Of a stretch of 64,000 nt of DNA, positions 11,249 through 23,571 are shown piece after piece. Origin of the DNA: Tragulus kanchil (taxonomy: Eukaryota; Chordata; Mammalia; Artiodactyla; Tragulidae); contig JAIOJX010000025.1 in assembly GCA_022376925.1 (NCBI GenBank), forward strand, positions 144,171,301 through 144,235,300, given 5' to 3'. A model generated the notes under the pieces. The model did not search any database. It saw only the letters and a list, made by a program, of their open reading frames with translations, and was not told the DNA's origin. The position numbers and the translations under genes are program-made. Within the stretch, counting starts at the first letter, position 1. Each line of letters begins with the position of its first letter.

Positions 11249-11452
11249 GTGTTAGTTGCTCAGTCATGTCTGACTCTGCAACCATATGGACTGTAGCCTG
11301 CCAGGCTTCTCTGTCCATGGAGTTCTCCAGGCAAGAATACTACAGTGGGTAGCGATTCTCTTCTCCAGGAAATCTTCCCTTGTCCAGGAGATCAAACTAC
11401 AATCTCCTACATCGCAGGCAGATTGTTAACTGTCAGAGCTACCAAGGAGGCT
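11249..11452 (-). mobile_element. Bov-tA SINE (copy 1)
   Basis: The reverse strand gives the tRNA head (ccttggtagctctgacagtt, then aacaatctgcctgcgatg), the Bov-A body, and the end gcagagtcagacatgactga. Near full length. Confidence 0.88.
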
Positions 11453-12381
11453 CAGGTTTACTGTAGGTTACTTCCATCTGACTGTCCTTCCCTCTTCACC
11501 TGGCACTTAATTTCAGGCTTATTATTTAGAGCTTAGTTTAGAAGTCACTCAACCTCCCCCCAAATCTGAATAAGGTTGTCCTTCTGCATTTCCTTAACAA
11601 TTGCACTTTCTTTGCTGGAGCATTTCTTCGGGATTTCTATAGCTATCTACTTGCTGCATTTCCCTCAAGTAGTATCTCTGTTCTTCATTTTGTGCCCTAG
11701 AGCAATCTCACTGCCTGGGATGTGGTAAATGACAAACATAAGGTAATCAAAGATATCTGTAGTCTCAGCTCTCTGCATTGCAATGTGCAGTACTGGTGGG
11801 AGACCACCAGGAAACCCTGCCTCATAATATCTTGAGGCTTATCCAACTTTCAGATTGGTCACAAAGATTTTAGTCTTAGATGAGAACCAATAGTCTCCTG
11901 GAGAGACGTGCTGATAAGACCTAGGGAGGTTGGCTTGGGCTCAGCCAGGCAGACTTCTCCCCTAGACAGCTCTCCAACACAAGCAGATGTTGATTGTGCT
12001 AGACGGGGAAACTGAGGCAGCAGCCCAGTTGGATAAAATGGTCCAACAGTGTTAAGGATTATTAGATCTCTAGAGGATGGTCTTAGTGTGTGTGCAGGGT
12101 TGCACTCAGGCAGGCCAGATAAGCAGTTTGCTGCAATAAAGGTAAATTCACATGACCCCGTGGGTGGACTGAAGCTGTTGTGCTTGGAGTCTTCTCTCGA
12201 GGCTGGGTGGGGCAGTAACTGAAATTGGAAGACGTCCCATGGTTCCAGGTGAGAGGTTTTGAAGAATGAAGAGGCCACTAGTTTGGCTAGTGATTCACAC
12301 AGGGAAATCATTTATGGAGGGTGTTGGGAGGGGACAAAACACAAAAACAAACCCTCTCCCAGAGTTTGGCTTTGAAATTGA

Positions 12382-12585
12382 GTGTTAGTTGCTCAGTCAT
12401 GTCTGACTCTGCAACCATATGGACTGTAGCCTGCCAGGCTTCTCTGTCCATGGAGTTCTCCAGGCAAGAATACTACAGTGGGTAGCGATTCTCTTCTCCA
12501 GGAAATCTTCCCTTGTCCAGGAGATCAAACTACAATCTCCTACATCGCAGGCAGATTGTTAACTGTCAGAGCTACCAAGGAGGCT
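12382..12585 (-). mobile_element. Bov-tA SINE (duplicate copy)
   Basis: Identical to 11249-11452 with the same flanks at an offset of 1133. Product of junction 5. Confidence 0.88.
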
Positions 12586-13059
12586 CAGGTTTACTGTAGG
12601 TTACTTCCATCTGACTGTCCTTCCCTCTTCACCTGGCACTTAATTTCAGGCTTATTATTTAGAGCTTAGTTTAGAAGTCACTCAACCTCCCCCCAAATCT
12701 GAATAAGGTTGTCCTTCTGCATTTCCTTAACAATTGCACTTTCTTTGCTGGAGCATTTCTTCGGGATTTCTATAGCTATCTACTTGCTGCATTTCCCTCA
12801 AGTAGTATCTCTGTTCTTCATTTTGTGCCCTAGAGCAATCTCACTGCCTGGGATGTGGTAAATGACAAACATAAGGTAATCAAAGATATCTGTAGTCTCA
12901 GCTCTCTGCATTGCAATGTGCAGTACATGGGTGGGAGTATATTTGAGTATAGCTCACTGAGGAGGTAATGATGACTCTGCCATGCTATTACAATGCAAGA
13001 ATGGGACCACTAGATTAGAAGAAGGAGAGAAGCTTCAGTCGACAGACAGAGGAGGGTAC

Positions 13060-13245
13060 TTTATAGATAGAACTTGTGCAAGTACTTAACCTCCCCAAAC
13101 CCCAGTGTCCTAAGCTTGTAACAATGGAGAGAATGGTGATTGCTCCCTCCTGGGCTTGTGTGAAGATTACATGAGATGCTGTGTGTGGAAAAACCAGAGT
13201 CAGGCTTGTTACAGAGTAAGTGGTCAGTTATTGTTACATATATCA
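13060..13245 (+). mobile_element. MIR
   Basis: MIR landmarks occur in order: acttgtgcaagtacttaacc, a block like the cctcagtttcctcatctg core, gattacatgagatgctgtg, and cagagtaagtggtcagttat. Strongly diverged, as expected for this ancient SINE. Confidence 0.55.
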
Positions 13246-13304
13246 CACTCTTATATATTCTTATCTAGGTTTAAAGAGATAGAATGTCTCTTCTAATGAT
13301 TGCT

Positions 13305-13480
13305 TAGGTTTGAATTCCAGTTCTTCCAGTGTTACGTTAGAAAAGTGAGTTAATGCATCTTGAAAGTGGGTTAATGATAGCATCTGCTTCACACTGCTCT
13401 TCTAAGGATTGAGTGGCTTAAGATATGTGATGTGTTTAGAACAGAGCCTGGCATTTGGGAAATGTACTTTATTATTATAG
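13305..13480 (+). mobile_element. MIR (second)
   Basis: A second MIR-like block: aattccagttcttccagtg, then aaagtgggttaatgatagca, aaggattgagtggcttaag, and acagagcctggcatttgg. It lies 60 bp from the preceding MIR in the same orientation. Confidence 0.5.
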
Positions 13481-13849
13481 GTAATGTCTCTGAAAATACC
13501 GTGTTACGGGAAAGCCCTCCCTTTGATCAGGGCACTCACCGTTGGAGTAGAATTGAGCCAAAGGAGGCCTGGCCATGTGTGGGATTGCCGCCAGCACCAT
13601 GACTCACCCAGAGGTGTCATCAGACAAAGATAGTTTTGTAGCCTCTGTGTCAGTCTGAATGTGGACCATGACGATGCCTTAGTAGTTCTGTAATATTTAA
13701 GCTCTACTGCAGAATTATTTGCTTGAGTATTTATTATTATAGATTTTCAAAATGAATTCACTTTATAATTAGCACTAAAATTCATTATGAAAAAAGCCAT
13801 CTGGTTTATTTGAATACATTAATGAAAAATCCTCTAATAATAGTAATAT

Positions 13850-14048
13850 GTGGCACAGTGGTAAAGGATCTGCCTGCCAGTGCGGGAGATGCAAGAGATG
13901 TGGGTTCAGTCCCTGCATCGGGAAGATCTCCTGGAGGAGAAAATGGCAACCCACTCCAGTATTTTTGCATGAGAAATTCCATGGACAGAGGAGCCTGGTG
14001 GGCTACTGTTTGTGGAGTCACAAGAGTCAGACATGAATGAACATGCAC
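13850..14048 (+). mobile_element. Bov-tA SINE
   Basis: The tRNA head (ggcacagtggtaaaggatct, ggttcagtccctgcatcggg) is followed by the Bov-A unit (caacccactccagtattttt, ggacagaggagcctggtggg) and ends agtcagacatgaatgaacat. An A-rich/CA-rich tail follows. Confidence 0.88.
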
Positions 14049-14232
14049 ATATATACACACACATAAACAATAATAATAAAACTTTATATTCAGCATTTTA
14101 AGCTTACTAAGAGCTTGGCACAAATATTTTCACTTAGGACCAGGTCATCTATTTAGGCAGTTGTGACCGATTGAAGTGATATGGATAAAATTCCTATAAT
14201 TCTTTTATAAATTAATCTGTTTTCTTTATTTT

Positions 14233-14437
14233 GGGCTTCCCTGATGGCTCAGATGGTAAACAATCTGCCTGCAATTCAGGAGACTCAGGTTCAATGACTG
14301 GGTCAGAAAGATCTCCTGGAGAAGGGAATAGCTACCCACTCCATATTCTTGCCTGTAAAATCCTGTGAACAGAGGAGCCTGGTAGGCTACAATGCATGGT
14401 GTCGCAAAGAGTCAGACATGACTGAGGGACTAACACT
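14233..14437 (+). mobile_element. Bov-tA SINE (copy 1)
   Basis: Full-length element: gggcttccctgatggctcag head, ctggagaagggaatagctac, ggagcctggtaggctacaat, and the end agagtcagacatgactgagg. Confidence 0.92.
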
Positions 14438-14829
14438 TCTTCATTTTAGTTTCCTCTGCTTTTGTCTTCTTTCTTTTCAAAAGGGCCATTGCTCTCCCAT
14501 GGTTTATAACATATGCCACTTTTCTTCTTCTTTTTTCCTTTATCCCTTTGTTTGAAAGAGTGTTAGCTGTTCTTCCCAAGCTGTACTATTAGATTAATAC
14601 CTTGTTTGCATTTGCCATCTAGGTCCTTCATTTTATAGACCAAAAAGTTGGAGTTGTTGAAAAGAGGAAGTAATGGAGCAGAGTACTCAAAGGAACAAAC
14701 AGCAACAACGAAGTTAACCTGAAAGCCTGCATGTCTCCTGACCAGTCTGTAGCCCCCATGGCAGTGCTGGTCTCTGCCATGGGAGATGGGGCCATGGAGT
14801 AGGGTACTGAGGGTCAGTCCAAAAGTCCC

Positions 14830-14902
14830 ATGCTCAGAGGAGCCTGGTGGGCTGCAGACCATGGAGGTGCAAAGAGTTGGACATGACTGAGCAACTGAGT
14901 AC
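14830..14902 (+). mobile_element. Bov-A/BovB 3'-end fragment (copy 1)
   Basis: It contains agaggagcctggtgggctgc and gcaaagagttggacatgact, the tail shared by BovB and Bov-A SINEs. No tRNA head is visible, so the parent could be either. The duplicate is at 16004-16076. Confidence 0.75.
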
Positions 14903-15059
14903 AGAGCATTGGGGGTGGGCCAGATGATATGAGAGAAGATATGTTAAGATTAACTTTCATGATGCTGACCATGGAAATGTTTCCATGTTACAAGTATCAC
15001 TTTCACCATAGATTCCTATTCTGCTTATTATTAACCCATTGAGACACAGAGGTGAGTTG

Positions 15060-15385
15060 AAATTATGTATTCAACGTTCAACCAATATGTATTCGAGTAC
15101 CTATTCAGAACTAGGCATTGGTCTGGTTACTTCGGATCAGAAATGAGCAACAGCCAAAGATGACTGTCTTCCCAGAATGCTTTGCTGTGGGAGAGTGTAA
15201 ACTTAAAAAGTGAATAAATTGCATTGTGCTTTTTGGAAGAGAGTAAGTGTTCTAGAAAAAAGGCAGGACAGGATAAGGGGATTAGAGTAATAGGTTGGGG
15301 GAAAAGGAAGGCCGGGTGTCATATTAACCATGGTAGGCTTCATTGAGAAGGTCACATTTGAATTAAAGACTTGAAGGATGTCCGA
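15060..15385 (+). repeat. Ancient interspersed repeat (class uncertain)
   Basis: The order of landmarks (gagtacctattcagaactag, gggagagtgtaaacttaaaa, a block with aaggaaggccgggtg, aggtcacatttgaattaaag) resembles a widespread old mammalian repeat. That repeat carries a 'ctactatgtgccaggcac'-type start and an 'aggtgacatttgagc'-type end. I cannot name the family with confidence. The duplicate is at 16234-16559. Confidence 0.35.
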
Positions 15386-15407
15386 ATGTATCTGTTTTCT
15401 TTATTTT

Positions 15408-15611
15408 GGGCTTCCCTGATGGCTCAGATGGTAAACAATCTGCCTGCAATTCAGGAGACTCAGGTTCAATGACTGGGTCAGAAAGATCTCCTGGAGAAGG
15501 AATAGCTACCCACTCCATATTCTTGCCTGTAAAATCCTGTGAACAGAGGAGCCTGGTAGGCTACAATGCATGGTGTCGCAAAGAGTCAGACATGACTGAG
15601 GGACTAACACT
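15408..15611 (+). mobile_element. Bov-tA SINE (duplicate copy)
   Basis: The same element as 14233-14437 with a single-G deletion. Product of junction 6. Confidence 0.92.
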
Positions 15612-16564
15612 TCTTCATTTTAGTTTCCTCTGCTTTTGTCTTCTTTCTTTTCAAAAGGGCCATTGCTCTCCCATGGTTTATAACATATGCCACTTTTCTT
15701 CTTCTTTTTTCCTTTATCCCTTTGTTTGAAAGAGTGTTAGCTGTTCTTCCCAAGCTGTACTATTAGATTAATACCTTGTTTGCATTTGCCATCTAGGTCC
15801 TTCATTTTATAGACCAAAAAGTTGGAGTTGTTGAAAAGAGGAAGTAATGGAGCAGAGTACTCAAAGGAACAAACAGCAACAACGAAGTTAACCTGAAAGC
15901 CTGCATGTCTCCTGACCAGTCTGTAGCCCCCATGGCAGTGCTGGTCTCTGCCATGGGAGATGGGGCCATGGAGTAGGGTACTGAGGGTCAGTCCAAAAGT
16001 CCCATGCTCAGAGGAGCCTGGTGGGCTGCAGACCATGGAGGTGCAAAGAGTTGGACATGACTGAGCAACTGAGTACAGAGCATTGGGGGTGGGCCAGATG
16101 ATATGAGAGAAGATATGTTAAGATTAACTTTCATGATGCTGACCATGGAAATGTTTCCATGTTACAAGTATCACTTTCACCATAGATTCCTATTCTGCTT
16201 ATTATTAACCCATTGAGACACAGAGGTGAGTTGAAATTATGTATTCAACGTTCAACCAATATGTATTCGAGTACCTATTCAGAACTAGGCATTGGTCTGG
16301 TTACTTCGGATCAGAAATGAGCAACAGCCAAAGATGACTGTCTTCCCAGAATGCTTTGCTGTGGGAGAGTGTAAACTTAAAAAGTGAATAAATTGCATTG
16401 TGCTTTTTGGAAGAGAGTAAGTGTTCTAGAAAAAAGGCAGGACAGGATAAGGGGATTAGAGTAATAGGTTGGGGGAAAAGGAAGGCCGGGTGTCATATTA
16501 ACCATGGTAGGCTTCATTGAGAAGGTCACATTTGAATTAAAGACTTGAAGGATGTCCGAATGTA

Positions 16565-17717
16565 TAAGGAAGTTTAATCCAAATTTCCACACAATATTAA
16601 TTGTATAGAAGTTAGCAAATGAATAAGGAAATGAAAGCATGTTACTTACAGTCTCTGAAGTTTGGGCATTGCGACACAACATCCCTAGCTATAGATATGA
16701 ACCCTGTTCTAGAGGTAAACAGTCAATTTCAAGGACCTTTGTTAGGGAAAACTTTGATTTATTAATAAAAAGAGAGGCATTTTTTTACTGACAGAATGAG
16801 AATGATATATAAAATGACCTGCTTAGGTGAGGAATGTTGGCATTATCCTTAGTCCCCTAATGAAAAGGGCCTGTTTGGGAAGGAAAGATTTTTTTCTTTA
16901 GAAAAATTACATTTTTTTCACTTTTATAGTAAGCTCACTATATCTGAAAATGCGTTTGGTATAATAGTTACTGTGTGTATCTCTAGTGATATTTGCATCA
17001 ATTTTGGTATCCAGTTGGGTATGAAAGGCAGTGTTATATGATCTGAGTGAATACCAGGGTTTTTCCTTGCATTGGATTTAAGTTGTTAAGGTTCTGCATC
17101 AAATTAAAGTTGTTTCTTGACATTGAAAGTTATATAATGTCAGAAGTTCTTGCTAATAACTCTAAGCAACATACCCACATTCAGTATTCATAGTCTAAGT
17201 AACATTAGCATTATATTGTTAGTGTAAGAGGTTATTGTTATTGTGAACTAAAGCTGCTATGTAACTCAGACATTCTCTTATAGTCAAGTATGAGCCCTGT
17301 TATTACTGGTAGATGTAGACAGAAACCTTAATTTGTGACAGTGAAGAACATGATAATACACTTTGTTCATAAGTCTTGTTATGGTGGAAGTTGTGGTTTG
17401 GCAGTTGTGGTTTGGCATATCTAAACTGGCGAGGTGAGAGTTATTTCTGTTGACACTGAACTGAGAAGAGTACTCTGCAATTTTAATAATCATGCCTTAG
17501 TTTTAAAACATATTGTGGATCAGGTCAGTCAACAAAGAAGTTGAAATTGGTTTCCTGAGACTGCATTAGGTGTTGGATCAATGTGGCACTGACCTGAATA
17601 TTGTTCTGAAAGGTGCAGCAGAAAGAGGATGAACTTCAGAATAAATTTGGTGAGTGTGCACAAGCGTGGGTGTTGTATTGATGTGGTTTGCAGGAGGAGT
17701 CAGGAATTCTGATGCTT
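16565..17717. other. Unique AT-rich sequence, nothing recognised
   Basis: Single-copy sequence. I see a short local repeat (gttgtggtttggca twice at about 17389-17417) but no repeat family or coding signal. Confidence 0.4.
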
Positions 17718-17732
17718 AAAGCTAGAGAGGTG

Positions 17733-17948
17733 TGGGGACTTGGCACTTCCCTGATGGTCCAGTGACTAGGATGCCACACTCCCAGTGCAGAGGGCCTGGG
17801 ATTGACCCCCGGTCAGGGAACCTAGATTCCACGTGCTGCAGCTAAGAGTTTGTATGCTGCGACTAAAGTTCTCAGATGGTGCAATGAAGATGGAAGATCC
17901 TGTGTGCCGTAGCTAAGACTTAGAGCAGACAAATAAATGTGTATTTTA
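17733..17948 (+). mobile_element. CHR-type tRNA SINE with 15-bp target-site duplication
   Basis: The head ggcacttccctgatggtcca is followed by a B-box-like gggattgacccccggtcagg. The body includes ccacgtgctgcagctaagag and gtgtgccgtagctaagactt, then an AAATAAAT tail. Flanking aaagctagagaggtg occurs at 17718-17732 and 17949-17963. It is shorter and more diverged than the GC-rich CHR-like family elsewhere in the window. Confidence 0.9.
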
Positions 17949-17963
17949 AAAGCTAGAGAGGTG

Positions 17964-19078
17964 AGTGAGCACAGGACATGGAGGATACATAGTTCTCGGT
18001 GCCTTTTGGAAAGATGATAAGGACCTAACCAGGCAGTAGCCATGGTAATGGTTAGAAGTGTTGTGATATAGGAGGTTGCAATGAAGTAAAATATTTAGGA
18101 GCTAATGACTGAATTGGGGATGGACAGTAAAAGAGAAGAAATCTAAGTTGATTTATATGTTACTTACCCGGGTGATAGGATGGCATTGTCATTTTATGGT
18201 GTTAAAGGAACATACAAAAATTGATGGGAAGGGTATTGCCTTTAGTATAGGACATTTTGCTCCCTTCTGCATGGGCATGAGATCGATTTTTGTAGCTATG
18301 GTGAGGATTTGGGCTAGAGATTTGGATATCTTTCAGTGAACGTGGAGGCAAAGGTTATGGATTAAATTAGTAGGAGTCATAAAGTGCAGGCATAGAATAT
18401 CACCTAGGATAAATTCTTAAGGAACTCTGAGGGCCCAAACTAGAAAAGGGAACCAAGAAGGTATGGTCACATAGTATGGAGGAAAACCATTTTGATTTTA
18501 AAATAGAAGCAAAGAAAGAGAATCAGAAGTTCTTGTTCAAATGTAATTAGTGTATTTTTTTCCAGAGTGGTTTTAGTGAAAGATGGCGTTAGCCACAAAA
18601 GACGATGGCAACAGGTGTTGATTGAAGGAAGGATGAGTAAGAACAGACAGCCAGTATAAATTATTTCCCCATTTGTTGGGAAGAGGAAGAGACATTTTTG
18701 GCAGTGTCCAAAAGAGAATTAGAGACAGTTGTGTGGGTTGGTTTTGTGTTTGCTGCATTGCTCACTGTTACTTTGAAGATAAGAGAGGGTAGAATGTATT
18801 TGTGAGTTGTAGAAGTCAGTCTGAAGAGAAAATGTGACCAAATGAAAAACTCAGATAATAGAGCAAGGTCTCTGGAAGATGTGGAAGGAGAGGCTTTGCT
18901 TATTCTTCTGCACATGGAGATAATATCCACGTTATGTCTGTAAGGATTTAATGAGAGAATAGGTTCCGGTGTATCTAGTTTTATGCTTAGAGGTAAGAGG
19001 CACTCAGTAAATGTTTGGTCCATTCAGCCCCCATATCTTCACTCCTGAAATGTGCTTGCTGACCTAGAGTTTGTCCCC
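17964..19078. other. Purine-rich non-coding stretch, possibly ancient repeat
   Basis: Mostly G/A-rich. 18270-18480 resembles the interior of an old mammalian repeat (gatttgggctagagatttgg, aggaactctgagggcccaaa). 18930-19020 has a MIR-like end (cactcagtaaatgtttggtc). No coding signal. Confidence 0.3.
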
Positions 19079-19080
19079 GG

Positions 19081-19412
19081 TTCAATTCAGTTGCTCAGTC
19101 GTGTCCAACTCTTTGCCACCCCGCGGACTGTGCCAGGCTGGCCTGTCCTTCACCATCTCCAGGAGCTTGCTCAAACTCATGTCCGTTGAGTCAGTGATGA
19201 CATTATCCCCTTCTCTTTAACCCAGGGATCGAACCCAGGTTTTCCATATTTGCAGGCAGTTTCTTTACCATCCAAATCAGCAGGGAAGACCAGATGTACT
19301 GGAGTGGGTAGCCTATCCCTTCTCTAGAGGGTCTTCCTGTCCCAGGAATTGAACTGTGGTCTCCTGTGTTGCAGGTGGATTCTTTACCAGCTGAGCTACT
19401 AGGGAATCCCAG
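19081..19412 (-). mobile_element. Composite Bov-tA: two tRNA heads plus BovB end
   Basis: Read on the minus strand, a tRNA head and Bov-A start (gattccctagtagctcagct ... ccactccagtacatctgg) is followed by a second tRNA head (cttccctgctgatttggatg ... gttcgatccctgggtt). A BovB 3'-end segment follows (gacatgagtttgagcaagct) and ends agttggacacgactgagcaa. This order differs from the single-head Bov-tA copies elsewhere in the window. Confidence 0.75.
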
Positions 19413-19927
19413 TGTTTGTACTAGCACATGTGTGTTAAGTGTTTAACTGGACTCTGTTGATTTATCCTACACTTTTAATTTTCAGAGGGTGGAACAAGTT
19501 GATATGTAATTCTTAATTTGCCATTCAAGCCTATGATTTGGCTAAGTTTTCTTTATTACCGCATCTTTTCTGGCTATGCCACTGATTGTATAAAGCTTTA
19601 CAAATATAATCCTTATAGTTTAAAATGATAGTACATTGTGTGAGACCTCATAGAGCCAAGTGTTGCTTATGTAAGTAAAAAAGAAGGGAAATAAAAATTC
19701 TTCCACCGGTGAGATAGCACAGAATGAATAAAGCGTAGGTGTGTAAAGTCGTCGCAAAGTGACTGAATCACTCTCTGGCCTGAAGCTCTTTGCTGGGTTG
19801 AAGTATGACTAGATCTGATCAAATAATGTGTCACTCAGGAGAAGAGCTGTTTAACTGTGGTTGTGTAGAAAAGAAATTCTTCACCCACTGATGAGACCAT
19901 CTGCCCTTAGGGAAAGAATGGACTGAT

Positions 19928-22088
19928 GGACAAGACCTCTAGTATCTGGGTTGCTGTGAAGGTTATTTCTCCTTTTAAATTAGTAATTTGAAATTCTGCT
20001 TCTCTCTATCAATCTCTGTGGGCTTGGATATAGTGAATCTGATTGTGAGAGGCCTTTGTTTTCCCCTTTAGATGTGCAGCTTTCATCAATATTTCTAAGC
20101 ATGTGAGAGTGAATCCTTTCTGTAATGTGGTCAAGGAAGAGACATACTTTCTTCTTTGGTGAATCTGTGAGCTATTTTTGTACTCAACATAATAGAGATA
20201 AAAACTTAATATCATTGAATCTCTTCTTTATTCTTTATTATTTTATGAAAGTGATTTTACTAGATATAATATGACTATTACTCTAATAAAGCTTTTAGGA
20301 CTTATGCATATACAGTGAGCTTTTATGAACATGCATCAATATTATGATAATGAACTAATTATTTTAGTGATTTTTAGCCTCTATAAGTGGAGGTCAGTGA
20401 AAGATATATAGGTTCCTGTGGTCTGTCTTATTAAGTTTAAGAAAAGCATGATAAATTCTAGTAATAATTCCTCTGAATTACAGTTGTCACATGAGGTTGT
20501 TTTGGAAAAAGTATTATTTATTTTATAATTCAATAAAGTGAATTAGAGCTGAGTTTACTCAGTGTGGTATATATCAAAACTTTTTTGTCTACTCAATGAA
20601 ATCATTATTGTAAATCTGCCTGGGCTTGCTTTCTTCCTATCTTTTTTGATAAACAAGGCTATGAATTTGACTTTCTCTTTCAGATTTTGCTACATTAATA
20701 TCTTTTGCTCTGCATGTGCATTTACATATAATTCTTTACTCATTTATTTTTCAGAATGAAAAGAAATTTATTCATCTATACTTGCATCCCATCCAAGTTA
20801 GAGTTTTATATTGTACTTTATTGTTGTTGCTGACTACTAAGAAAATGCTTAAGTTTATTTTCCCTAAAGGATTTTTTTTTTTCCTGAGCAGCACATTCTC
20901 AGAATGTTAGGAATCTTTTCATTTTCTCTGTATATTCATTTGGGCTGCCTGGAGTTTGATATAGATTAAACTTTTAAAATTTAAGGAATGGAAAATGGTA
21001 CGAGCAAAAGGGACAAGACCTCTAGTATCTGGGTTGCTGTGAAGGTTATTTCTCCTTTTAAATTAGTAATTTGAAATTCTGCTTCTCTCTATCAATCTCT
21101 GTGGGCTTGGATATAGTGAATCTGATTGTGAGAGGCCTTTGTTTTCCCCTTTAGATGTGCAGCTTTCATCAATATTTCTAAGCATGTGAGAGTGAATCCT
21201 TTCTGTAATGTGGTCAAGGAAGAGACATACTTTCTTCTTTGGTGAATCTGTGAGCTATTTTTGTACTCAACATAATAGAGATAAAAACTTAATATCATTG
21301 AATCTCTTCTTTATTCTTTATTATTTTATGAAAGTGATTTTACTAGATATAATATGACTATTACTCTAATAAAGCTTTTTAGGACTTATGCATATACAGT
21401 GAGCTTTTATGAACATGCATCAATATTATGATAATGAACTAATTATTTTAGTGATTTTTAGCCTCTATAAGTGGAGGTCAGTGAAAGATATATAGGTTCC
21501 TGTGGTCTGTCTTATTAAGTTTAAGAAAAGCATGATAAATTCTAGTAATAATTCCTCTGAATTACAGTTGTCACATGAGGTTGTTTTGGAAAAAGTATTA
21601 TTTATTTTATAATTCAATAAAGTGAATTAGAGCTGAGTTTACTCAGTGTGGTATATATCAAAACTTTTTTGTCTACTCAATGAAATCATTATTGTAAATC
21701 TGCCTGGGCTTGCTTTCTTCCTATCTTTTTTGATAAACAAGGCTATGAATTTGACTTTCTCTTTCAGATTTTGCTACATTAATATCTTTTGCTCTGCATG
21801 TGCATTTACATATAATTCTTTACTCATTTATTTTTCAGAATGAAAAGAAATTTATTCATCTATACTTGCATCCCATCCAAGTTAGAGTTTTATATTGTAC
21901 TTTATTGTTGTTGCTGACTACTAAGAAAATGCTTAAGTTTATTTTCCCTAAAGGATTTTTTTTTTTCCTGAGCAGCACATTCTCAGAATGTTAGGAATCT
22001 TTTCATTTTCTCTCTGTATATTCATTTGGGCTGCCTGGAGTTTGATATAGATTAAACTTTTAAAATTTAAGGAATCTGGAAAATGGTA
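19928..22088. repeat. Tandem duplication junction 7 (period 1083)
   Basis: Copy 1 is 19928-21000 and copy 2 is 21011-22088, with a 10-bp filler (cgagcaaaag). Differences are homopolymer or dinucleotide indels (gctttta versus gcttttta, tctctgtat versus tctctctgtat). The unit is AT-rich (about two thirds A+T by eye), with no recognised repeat or gene. Confidence 0.92.
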
Positions 22089-22090
22089 CA

Positions 22091-22431
22091 GATGAACCTA
22101 TTTTCAAGGTAGCAGTAGAGGCGTAGATGCAGAGAATGGACATGTAGACATGTTGGGGCTGGTAGGCAGGGGATGGATTGAAGGTTGGGACTGATGTACA
22201 TACACAACCACGTGTACAATAGGTGACTAGTGGGAAGCTGCTGAATGGTTTGGGGAGCTCAACTTGGTGCTCAGTGATGACCTAGCATGGTGGGATATGG
22301 GGGTGGGGTGGGAGGAAGGTCCAAGATGGAGAGAATATATGTACACACATAGCTGATTCATTTGGTTGTATAACAAGTTAACACAACATTGCAAAGCAAC
22401 TATGCCCCAAATGAAAAAAAAAAAAAAAAAA
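22091..22431 (+). mobile_element. L1 3' end with A tail
   Basis: It starts gatgaacctattttcaaggt, passes gggaagctgctgaatggttt and gatgacctagcatggtggga, and ends aagttaacacaacattgcaa...atgccccaaatg plus an 18-A tail. This is the 3' end of an artiodactyl L1, 5'-truncated, starting almost exactly at the end of duplication 7. Confidence 0.8.
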
Positions 22432-22439
22432 GAAGCAAT

Positions 22440-23540
22440 ACATGGTGTGTGTAGTATATCTTGCCATCTTGTCACAATTTTTAGTTTTGTGAGTTGGAGT
22501 TCCTATTGAATATTTAAATAAACTTTAGGCTAACAGAGCTAGATAAGCTGCATTTTCCCCCACGTGAGAGGGTGAGGGGAAAGGGAAGACGTTAGGTTCC
22601 CGTTAGTCTCATCGTTGACATGGGGAGGAAGACAAAATGTGATGGAAGAGATCACCACTGACTAAATCCTAGAGTCTTTTGTCTAACCAACTCCTTGAGT
22701 GAAGTTGAGAAATAGCATCTTTTTTCTTTGACCTGGAGTATAACACTATCTGCATTTTAGATGTTCTGGATATTGAAAAAGATCTTAAAATATAGACCTA
22801 TTGGTTAGCATTAAAAAAGCCATAAAAAAAAACAGGTGCAAAATAATTAATGCAACTAAGCTTTTCTGTAGTTAATAGTATGCTAGAAATATCTCATTAA
22901 GTTGCATTAGCTTTTGGAGAACACCAACATCTATTTTTAAAACATACTCAGTAATCAGATCTCTAGTACATCAAAAGTAAAACAAGGTCTCCTTAAAAAC
23001 CAGATGATACTGTCATACTGTGCATAGAAACAATATGTAAGTGAATGGTCTGAGTGAAGAACAAAAACACAGTAAAAAGCATTTCTGAATAACTGGTGTA
23101 ACAATGTGAATCTGTATGGCTGAGGCATATATTAATAAACTGACACTAGCTCTTTTGCACTCCTGAAATTGCACTAGTATCAATTCATTGGAGGCTGACA
23201 GCCTTCTCCTTTCAGCTGATTGATTTTAAATTTTTCAAACTGATTAATGTTTTCATTTGAATGGTAATGCTGACTTTGCAGAAGATGTGATCTTTTAATT
23301 AGCAGATGCTGAGATTAGCATTAGGGCTGAACAGTAATTAGCATTTGTTCTTATAGTACAAGAGCACAAACTAAGCACTGAAGCAAATAGAGCCACTGTG
23401 TCTACTTTCCATTGCTTCCTTAGATATTCTTTATGAGAGAGATTAATAATTACTGAAATACTCAATCACTATGGCTCTAAAAACATTTTAATACATTGAA
23501 GATTCACTTAGGAGAAAATATTTTCAAATTCTTAAGGCTT
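22440..23540. other. Unique sequence with TAATTA-rich block
   Basis: No interspersed repeat seen over more than 1 kb, the longest clean stretch so far. 23180-23450 has several TAATTA/TTAAT-type homeodomain words (cttttaattagcagatgctg, gaacagtaattagcatttg) and mixed composition, unlike the surrounding AT-rich filler. It could be a conserved non-coding element, but nothing proves it. Confidence 0.3.
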
Positions 23541-23543
23541 TCA

Positions 23544-23561
23544 GTGTGTGTGTGTGTGTGT
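23544..23561. repeat. (GT)9 microsatellite
   Basis: Uninterrupted GT run ahead of a Bov-tA SINE. Confidence 0.9.
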
Positions 23562-23571
23562 ATTTATTTAT

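Larger units (their letters stand above)
10667..12938. repeat. Tandem duplication junction 5 (period 1133)
   Basis: Copy 1 is 10667-11802 and copy 2 is 11803-12938, abutting directly. Copy 2 starts with the last bases of the CHR-like SINE (gaccaccag, with two G fewer). It therefore duplicates only the right target-site duplication, which cannot result from transposition. The unit contains a Bov-tA and a 150-codon minus-strand open frame that I could not match to any family. Confidence 0.92.
14215..16564. repeat. Tandem duplication junction 6 (period 1174-1175)
   Basis: Copy 1 is 14215-15389 and copy 2 is 15390-16564, abutting directly with no filler. The only indel I saw is one G (gaagggaatagc versus gaaggaatagc). 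It carries a whole Bov-tA and a second BovB/Bov-A tail fragment twice. Confidence 0.93.

Noticed and set aside
13061..13246. Minus-strand 61-codon frame
   Set aside because: It lies inside a MIR element.
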